Below, one piece after another: positions 56,416-64,000 of a stretch of 64,000 bases of DNA (its first letter is position 1; every line of letters starts with the position of its first letter). Location: NCBI GenBank assembly GCA_049999805.1, contig JBNGIO010006224.1:253671-317670 (forward strand), given 5' to 3'. Made by a program: the position numbers and the translations under genes. The notes under the pieces were generated by a model, which saw nothing but the letters and a program-made list of their open reading frames with translations, was not told the DNA's origin and ran no database searches. The stretch comes from Folioceros fuciformis. Its lineage: Eukaryota; Anthocerotophyta; Anthocerotopsida; Anthocerotales.

Positions 56416-57741
56416 GGCGCACACTCGCTCGCTCCCGCTCCCGCTCCGGGGCTCAGATAAAGCGCGACGCGGCAAGACAAATTAACAAAGCCGCGGCAAT
56501 TGCGACAGCGAGCTGGCCGGGAGAGTCGATCGGGCCTGTCCGGAGGCTCAGGCCAGATCGAGCGCGGCTTGCTGCTGCAGCGGGTGCGGGAGCGGGTGCG
56601 GAGCATGAAAGTCGCTGGCGATGACAGCCCGAATCGATCTCCTTGTGCCAAGGGGGAAGGATGGAGCTCGTTGGGCGTTTTGCCTTTCGTGTAAGCTGGT
56701 CCAGGCACGGCTGCCAAATGGGGTTTCATGCACGAGTTGGGGTCCAATGTGAACACGTCATTATGGACGTTCCCGAGGACAAAGGGGTCGAATATAATCC
56801 CGTGGCCCCCTACTGTTTGTGTACTGGCTGCAGCGTCCTTCGGGCAGCCGGGCAGGTGACTTGGCGCGCTCCCGTTGCCGCATTGGCTCCTTTGCTGACG
56901 CGGCAGCGCATGGGGCTACCCTGTTATCCCCCTGCCCGCTGCCCGCGGCTTCTGCAACGAATACAACCTAAGGAATATCTCCCCTCTTCACTAGAATAGT
57001 TAGATAGGTGGTAGACAAGTATCTCGTACTTATCCACACACCACGCAGGGAATAAATTTACTGTTTGCCTGCAACCTATTTTTAATTCAGGAAATGCTGT
57101 CAAGATATTTTTCACAGTAATAATTAATAAAATATTATTTTACATCTTACTCATTCCTAAACCTATTTTTAATCGTATTCAACGCTTTTTTTCTCCCCAA
57201 AGTTTTGGTTTTTCCTTCTTTAACCCTAAACCTTAGACCCTAAACCCTAAACCCATTCCTTCTTAATCCCAGAGATGTATTACTATCTTCCTACCTGTAG
57301 GGGTTTAAAACACCTTGTGATAGCCAAGAGTGTGATTGGAAGGACGACTACAATAGTGGAAATGAGTGCCCACCATTGCTAGAGTTGTGAAGTAGCAATT
57401 CGTACTTCCTAGGAGGCACTCAATGTAGAAACCAGCTAGATGACACACTCAATGTGTTGATTCAATCCACAAGTGTTTTGCATCTCCCAATTTCGTAAAT
57501 GTTTCACTCGCATACAATCTTTTGAATAGGGAAGTTAAGAAATTCCTCACTACACTATCCTACAGCCCTTAAACCTTTTGCTTGTGTGGCATGCTTAGCC
57601 TTTTCCCCAGACAATGCATTATCCCAATCTGAAGATCATCTTCGTGCATCTAATACCACACTGTGTTCCATTGAATTGAAGAAACTTTTGGAGTGCCAAC
57701 TACATGGCAATGTCCCACCTGGAAACTATGGTGATCCAAAT
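56416..57741. other. PCK upstream region and spacer to the second copia element
   Basis: The first few hundred bases (GC-rich) are the likely PCK promoter and 5' UTR. From about 57000 the sequence turns AT-rich and includes the telomere-like motif at about 57222-57254. No coding exon was seen. Confidence 0.4.
57222..57254. repeat. Interstitial telomere-like motif (CCCTAAA)n
   Basis: CCCTAAACC-TTAGACCCTAAACCCTAAACCC: three exact CCCTAAA units and one degenerate unit, the plant-type telomere sequence, in an AT-rich context about 490 bp before the second copia LTR. Confidence 0.85.
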
Positions 57742-57904
57742 TGTTAAAGGGTAATTAACCTCAGCCTATATCTATGGTTAGTTCTGAATTAGGTTTAGTC
57801 AGTGAACCGTTGCTTACATTATGCATATACGACCTCTTTTGTTTTTATTCATTCATTCTTAGTATTCAATGTTCTGTTCTCTTTGTCTACCACTCGTTTA
57901 TTCA
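57742..57904 (+). repeat. Putative 5' LTR of the second copia element
   Basis: TG...CA boundaries and the primer-binding site two bases downstream define it. With no partner LTR in the window, the left edge is a guess. Confidence 0.5.
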
Positions 57905-57906
57905 TA

Positions 57907-57918
57907 TGGTATTAGAGC
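57907..57918 (+). promoter_or_regulatory. Primer-binding site (initiator Met tRNA type)
   Basis: TGGTATTAGAGC matches TGGTATCAGAGC at 11 of 12 positions and continues with A as in plant copia elements. Confidence 0.75.
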
Positions 57919-59129
57919 ATGGTACGTATCTTGAGTACATATCTTAAAGATGCAAGATGCCAAGGCATGGTAGAAATCGTAGCTACTCACTCTGAGGTGG
58001 GTCCTCTAGACACAATTGTCCAAAAGGATCTTCACCAAGGAATACAGCAACTATATATATCTAGATAAGGTGCTGGACCTCTACAAGCGAAAGTACTCTA
58101 ACCTCTGGCTCCGGAAGTTTGCTGTCAAGCATTCTCCCAATACATCTACAAAAGGATGGATTCCGAATAGAAATCAAGAAGTTGACAAATTATATCGAAA
58201 ACGTTGCTACCGGCGTGGGCAAAACCCTGATTTGTACTACATAACTCGATCTTCAACATCAGCTTCATCGAATTTCCTGTCAAGACCTTTTGAGGAGGCC
58301 TTTCGACCTATTGCGAGAACCCAACCACCTGCAGCAACGCAACTCGAAATTTAACCCCTACACCAGCATAATGAGTGTCAAGGAAAAGACACGAGAAATT
58401 CTCACCCACGTGGAGAGGGTCGTATCTGTAGTGTCTGCAAATCATATTTGTCTCAAGAACAGAATCCGCTATCTAGACTTCCAAGCAGAGCGAGCAATTC
58501 TTGTCTGCACGGATCGACTCCAGCAAGACATTGGTAATTTTAATGTTCTCTTGCAACAGATGGGTTCGAAGCTGTAGAGTTTTGAACAGGATTGCTCACC
58601 TATGGACTCCAGTGCTCATGTTTCTTAAAAAATTTCCGCTGCCCATGAGTGGGAACATTCGAGGCGTAGGAGAAGTTGTCACCCAGATCTGAAAAAGCGC
58701 TTTTCTATCCTACACCTCCTCGCAAATTTGCTGCACAGTAGAACATTGGTCAGTTAATGTCGTTTCCCAAGAATGGGACACGACAATTGTTTTTGACCTA
58801 ATTGAAACGTCATAATGATAAGGCATTAATTTTTAAGGTTTTGTCAATAACGTTTCATGATAGCTCGAAAGGAAGGCTGAGGAGTTTAACATGAGCAGGG
58901 CATAGCCAACAGCTGCCAACACATGCAACATGCATGCATGCAAAAGTTCATTAACAACATGCATGCAAATCTTGGATATCGCATACCTACTTGTACAGTA
59001 AGGGCCATAGCTTGTTACAGTCAAACCAGGTGTTCATGTCCACTACATTCCTACAGGCACAGTTGAACACATTAACAACTAACTTTCAACAGCTTAACCT
59101 TAACCAAGTTGTTCAAACAACTCAACCAT

Positions 59130-62100
59130 CATCTATTCAAATGGCAGCAGCTGTAAGCACCCCATCCTTTACCTCAGACTTTAAAGGAAAGGATAGGTTT
59201 AAGGGACAAGGATACTTGATTTGGAGAGTTTGCATGAAAAGCATGTTGGTTGCACGTGGTGTCTAGCCTGTCGTGGAAGGCACCTCCAAGAGACAAGACT
59301 CCAATGCCACTCCAGCACCCTCGGTTGATGAGATTGCCAAATGGGACTTGCTTAACGACATTGCCATGGCCCTGCTCATCGGAGGACTGGATGCAGATCT
59401 CGTTCCTGAAGTTGAGTTCTTCACAGCCATGGCTGAAATCTGGACACAACTTGAAAGGACATATCAAGTGCAAAATATGATGACCCTCTACGCTGTAAGG
59501 CAGGAGTTCTATGCAGTTAAAATGAAGGAAGGCGACAAGGTGGCAACTCACACCAGTAGATTTTGACATCTACGGGCACAACTGACATCCTTGACCGGTA
59601 ACAAGATGTTTGAATTGGGCGCTAAGTCAGGTCATCGTTTATGTACCTTCCACATGCTTGTAGACTTTAACACTTACTGTTTCTACAGAAAGCAATTCCC
59701 TAACAAATGCATCTTGAAAGGTATTTTGGAGAATGTTCTATACAAGTTAGACATCACCTGTTAGAAACAGTCCGTCAAACATGTTGCCCATTCAGCAGAA
59801 GCTAAGTCACTTAGCTCTAGGCAGGAAGCTATTTTGTGGCATGCCTGATTAGGGCATATCAATCGTTCTAAGCTGATGGACATGTCTGTGACAGAATGTC
59901 ATCGTGAACCACTCCCAAAGTGTTTTAAGCATTTGCCTGTGCATGAGTCGTGCATTCTAGCGAAACAGAAAGAATCCCCGTTTCCTAATGCACCTACATA
60001 CAGGGCGACACAAATGCTTGGTTTAGTACACGCTGACATATCAAGAAAAATCCAGGAACCCTCACTGGGAAGTTCTCAATACTTCTTTACACTGACAGAT
60101 GGCTACAGTAGATATACTTGGACGTTCCCTATACAGCTGAAGAGCAACACTTTTTCCTGCTTCAAAGATTGGCTGACCTCTGTCCAGAGACAGTATGGAA
60201 TGCTGCTAAAAGTGCTCAAGACAGATAACGGGACAGAATTTGTGAACCAGCCTTTTGATGACCTACTGCGAGAGCATGGGATTCTTCGTCAGCGCACTGT
60301 TCCTTACACACCACAACAAAACGGCGTGTTAGAACGTAAGAATCAAAACTTTGCTGGTGATGACTCGAAGCATGTTCATTTGGGCTGGATTACCTCAGGG
60401 TTACTGGGTAGAGGGTATTGTCCCCGCGACATACATCTTGAACAGGGTGTTCACTAGCTCTGTCCCACACAAGACTCCTCATGAGGTGTTATGGTCCCGC
60501 AAGCCCAACTTACTCCATTTAAAGGTTTTTGGATCTCGAGCCTATGCATATATCCCACCTAATAAAAGGAAAAAGCTTATCCCCATTCACAGGAGCTACT
60601 CTTCGTTGGGTACAGTGAAACTACAAAAGCATATAAGCTGGTTAACACAGAAACTGGATCTATGACACTTGCCAGAAGTATTAAGTTTATTGAGCCAACA
60701 GTTCCATCTCTGGATGCTAATAATGAAGGCAACAACATCTTTCATCATACCTCTCCAAATGCTTATTCAACAGAACCAGATCTAGATATCAGTAATTATC
60801 CCTTGGATGGTATGGAACAAGTTGTCCCCTTGCCGACTATGAACCCATAGGCTCAGGCCCCACCTGTAGGCTCCGTTCCAGCACCGGTTAATCCTGGTTC
60901 TCCCATTCCACCCTTACTAGATGGAGAGAGGGTACTTCCGGGTGACCCAGAGGCAAAGGGGGCCCTTGACATGGTTGCAGCTGCAGATGTTGCTGACCCT
61001 GATGATCAAGAGGAACCTGATATTGAAGATGATCCTGCTACCAACCCTGAACCTGAACCAGATCAGGGACTCAGGCGTTTAATACAACATAGACCACCAC
61101 CCTCAAAATGGAAGGAACCTCGTTATCAATCCATCAATTTTCGAACTCACCTTGTTCCCGGTCTTGTTGCTAGTACAATTCTACCGGATGAGCCCACCAG
61201 TTTGTCTCAAGCTTTCACTAGTCCTGAACATGTGCAATGGAAGGCCGCAATGGAGGATGAATACCAATCTCTTGTCAAGAACAAGCCCTGGGTGCTTGCG
61301 GATCTCCCACCATGATATAAGACCATATCCTGCAAATGGGTCTTTAAGTTAAAACTGAATGCTAAAGGAGAAGTGAGGGGGGTACCAGGAGGTCTATATA
61401 TGCNNNNNNNNNNNNNNNNNNNNNNNNNNNNNNNNNNNNNNNNNNNNNNNNNNNNNNNNNNNNNNNNNNNNNNNNNNNNNNNNNNNNNNNNNNNNNNNNN
61501 NNNGAAACCATATTCTCAAAGCAAGACTTATGGCTAGAGGCTTCACTCAAGTTGAAGGGCTTGATTATCAGGAAACTTTCTCACCTGTTGTGCGTAACCA
61601 ATCCATCAAACTCATTTTACCCTATGCCACAGAGTTCAACCTTGACCTCCAGCAGATGGATGTTTGCACGGCATTCTTGTATGGAGCACTCAATGAGGAG
61701 TTGTATATGCTCCAATCTGAGGCGTATGAGGACCCTGCACACCCAAACAAGGTATTAAAACTCCTGAAGTGTATATATGGTCTAAAACAGAGTGGAAGGG
61801 TGTGGTACATCACTATGCATTTGTATCTGCTCAACATCGACTTCGTTCAAAATACGGCTGACACAAATGTCTATAAGCTTACCCAAGGATCCTCCATCAT
61901 CCTCACCACCAATGACCAAGCACTGTTGTCAGTAGTTAAACAGAAGCTCCACAAAAGGTTCGACATGAAAGATATTGGGGAGCTAAAATTCTGTCTGGAT
62001 ATACAACTGTTACACGTTAGAGATGCAAGCCTTATGTATATACATCAGTATAAATACATAAACGAAATTCTCAAGAAATTCAACCTTGATCAAGCCCCGC

Positions 62101-62310
62101 CAACAACCATCCCTTATGCAACAGGTACTAAGTTGACATGTTTACAGTATCCACAGACTACTGTAGATGAAATCAAAGACATGGCAGACATACCTTCTAG
62201 GCATGTTGTTGGCAACCTTCTGTTCGTTGCAAATTGGACCAGGCTGGACATTCAGTATGCAGTCAACTCTGCCTCACAATTTCTTGAGAACCCCCCGAGA
62301 GTACATTAGA
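59130..62310 (+). pseudogene. copia gag-pol remnants of the second element
   Basis: Gag: DFKGKDRFKGQGYLIWRV, a stop at about 59264, then EIAKWDLLNDIAMALLIGGL. Integrase: LGLVHADIS, LKTDNGTEF and TPQQNGVLERKN, with the acidic residues present. RT: ARGFTQVEGLDYQETFSPVV (61533 on), LQQMDVCTAFLYGAL and KLLKCIYGLKQSGRVW. The segment that should hold the YVDD active site is missing: the frame passes from TDTNVYKL-type sequence to LTTNDQALLSVVKQKL. Several stops and frame changes make it non-functional. Confidence 0.85.
61404..61503. other. Assembly gap, 100 N
   Basis: One hundred undetermined bases inside the reverse transcriptase region of the second copia element. Both 100-N gaps fall in copia DNA, as expected for collapsed repeats. 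Confidence 0.99.
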
Positions 62311-62380
62311 CAACTATTAAGAGGATTTTCCGTTACCTCAAAGGCACAAGCACATATGGCCTTATAACACAGTCTGCGCC

Positions 62381-63050
62381 TAACGGTCGTATTCCGCCAA
62401 ATCGGGCTTCGGGTCATTTTCGGCGTCATTTTCCGTGGCACATATCCATAAATCATGCTATTTGGTGTGGATTACCCCCAAATCTACAGAAAAACAGTCA
62501 CGAAAAACTTTTTAATCGTCATGTTTACCCAGAAACTAGCCGAAATTATGGGTTACCAACAGTAAAACTTTTTGATCTTATCTAGTTCCACGGTTGGTCT
62601 GACACTACCGCCTGCATGTAGACGGAATGATATTTTTTGAAATTGGAATTACTTGAAACTGTAAAATGTTAAAGCTTTTTCAATAACATTCATTTAACCC
62701 TGGACGGTAGGAGTGCGCCGGTCTACCAGCGCGAAGACAGCAGGAGTGCATCGGTCTACTGACACACTGCTTGCTTAAGTGCGCCGGTAGACCGGCGCAC
62801 TCCTTCCGGTGAAGCGATGAGTAGTAGGTGAACACCCAAATCGGGTTTGGGGAAAGTGCATCAGAACTATTCAAAACGAGTTAGGGTTAGGCCAGCGCAC
62901 AATTAGGGCGAGGTAGCCTTTCTCTATGCGCACCCCCACAAGGGTGCTTATGAATAGCCAACCACAGCTCTTTGCCAACAGTGTTCATATATATAAAGTG
63001 TGGAATACATGAAAGTACTTAACCGGTATAGTCTACGTTTCATCAAGTAG
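62381..63050. other. Unassigned sequence between two mobile-element remnants
   Basis: No coding feature. It contains the inverted repeats at 62710-62803 and a plausible junction where the copia element was cut off. Confidence 0.4.
62710..62803. repeat. 18-bp inverted repeat with internal palindrome
   Basis: GGAGTGCGCCGGTCTACC (62710-62727) is the exact reverse complement of 62786-62803. The right arm overlaps a separate palindrome GTGCGCCGGT-AG-ACCGGCGCAC (62779-62800). A third, imperfect copy (GGAGTGCATCGGTCTAC) lies near 62744-62760. Confidence 0.88.
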
Positions 63051-63862
63051 TCATGCGAGGTTTTCATCAAGTTCATGTAGATGGTTTTCTTGACCTTGCC
63101 TAAGCACGTACAAGTTCTTTCTAATAAGGTTTCGAGTGCGAGCGTGCAGCTGTTTTTTACGAGTCAACTCAAATCCATACGCTAAAATAAAAGTGTCCGC
63201 GACAAATATTGTGTCAATATGCTTCCGAAGTCTTCTGCTTGGCCGTCGCTTACGTCGTCGTGTAGAACCCATGGCCAGGTCTTCATTCGGCAATATCATC
63301 TTCTCTTGATAACGGCCTTCAAATGCATCTGAACATTTCGTGACCCACCAATAGACTGTGATATTTTGAGTATCATTTTCCTTCTGCGTGTCCAGCACTT
63401 TCGTGATCCAAAAAGGCCTGTTGTCTACGTCTATCTCGCATGGGACAGCAATCATGTGCCCTACTTCGATCTCTGATACATCTCCACTGAAGCTGTCAAC
63501 ATCGTTCCCAACGTGTGCGTCTTTTCTATACGGCCCCACATACATATCTCTTCAGGAACTTCTCGTATCCGTGGGTTCTCCAACACCAAAGCATTTGGCA
63601 CGAGTAATGGGCTGTTTACCAACTCTGCCTCGTTGCGATTATAACATTGCCATGGCAAGTCATGATCTTGCTCTACACCCGAATTAATAATTTGAACGAT
63701 GGCCTCTTGCTCGGCCCAAAATGAATCCCACCAGATGTCTTTGCCCACACCTAAGTGCTGACGTAATTTGAACTCCAATCTTGATCGAATCTGGCACAGA
63801 TTATATCCTGGGACATCGTCTGTAATACTCTTTTGTTTCCTACTCCTCACTTGCAGATGCAT
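63051..63862 (-). pseudogene. TE-like coding region with a frameshift, unrecognised family
   Basis: Two minus-strand frames overlap. One (63862-63461) reads IRSRLEFKLRQHLGVGKDIWWDSFWAEQEA. The other (63545-63051) reads MYVGPYRKDAHVGNDVDSF, then GHMIAVPCEIDVDN, FWITKVLDT and a basic tail RRKRRPSRRLRKHID. They look like one product split by a frameshift near 63545: beyond that point the first frame only shadows the second. The part around MIAVPCEI...FWITKVL...VYWWVT has the look of the small beta-barrel modules at the C-terminus of some plant transposon proteins, but I cannot name the family. It may continue beyond the right edge. Confidence 0.4.
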
Positions 63863-64000
63863 CAGTCAAGCGGCTTTCATATTCCTCTTCGGAACTGCTT
63901 TCAGGAGTTCTATCCCTTCATCAGGCGACCAGTATTGATCAGTGGAATACTGTTTTCCTCTCATAACTGTAACAGGTCCACGATCTCCGCGACTCTCTTT

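Larger units (their letters stand above)
57742..62380 (+). mobile_element. Ty1/copia retrotransposon, truncated at the 3' end
   Basis: Starts with a probable 5' LTR (57742-57904, TGTTAAAGG to TTATTCA), followed by a primer-binding site at 57907. Gag-like (59130-59570), integrase (about 59840-60450) and reverse transcriptase (about 61230-62310) segments follow in copia order with many stops. Protease and zinc knuckle are missing between about 59570 and 59640, so an internal deletion is likely. The similarity ends near 62380 (KRIFRYLKGTSTYGL) just before RNase H, and no 3' LTR is visible. 100 Ns lie at 61404-61503. Confidence 0.8.

Overview
The window is nuclear DNA of a green plant. Its genes have GT-AG introns, several encode proteins with plastid transit peptides, and it carries plant GH17-X8 and subtilase genes, Ty1/copia retroelements, CCCTAAA-type telomere-like motifs and a eukaryotic tRNA-Glu. 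A gene for an RPGRIP1L/fantom-like ciliary transition-zone protein points to a lineage with flagellate sperm. The short introns and mixed base composition also fit a bryophyte, lycophyte or streptophyte alga better than a seed plant. The species cannot be named from sequence alone. There are three runs of N (9692-9701, 32967-33066, 61404-61503).

Layout of the protein genes: NAT10-type RNA cytidine acetyltransferase (+, 1-4920, 5' end off the window); violaxanthin de-epoxidase-related protein (-, 5473-7278); CPP1/DUF3353 plastid chaperone-like protein (+, 11813-13460); an unrecognised three-exon gene for a protein of about 1000 residues (+, 16346-19703); an intronless subtilisin-like protease (-, 20191-22491); a synaptotagmin-like SMP-C2 lipid-transfer protein (+, 24761-27514); a GH17 beta-1,3-glucanase with X8 domain (+, 40767-42764); the fantom-like gene (-, 44598-48427); YlmG (+, 49293-49940); a plastid FAD5/ADS-type desaturase (-, 50499-52078); and ATP-dependent PEP carboxykinase (-, 53384-56415). 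For most of these I worked out splice sites base by base and checked that the reading phase closes from start to stop.

Between the gene islands lie AT-richer stretches of mobile DNA. These are a hAT-like (DUF4371-type) transposase fossil (about 29640-31215), a near-complete but inactivated Ty1/copia element with both LTRs, PBS, PPT and target-site duplication (32483-38072) inserted into an older element with a DUF4283/zinc-knuckle-like protein, a second 3'-truncated copia element (57742 to about 62380), and a TE-like coding region entering from the right edge. Foldback, dispersed and tandem repeats are scattered through the same zones.

Four of the genes (VDR, CPP1, YlmG, desaturase) make plastid proteins, but they are on different strands and widely spaced, so nothing suggests co-regulation. 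The two least ordinary items are the unrecognised gene at 16346-19703, with 31-residue-spaced ankyrin-like units and a beta-rich C-terminal region, and the compact fantom-like gene, which lacks the central C2 domains and carries an exact in-frame 60-bp duplication.
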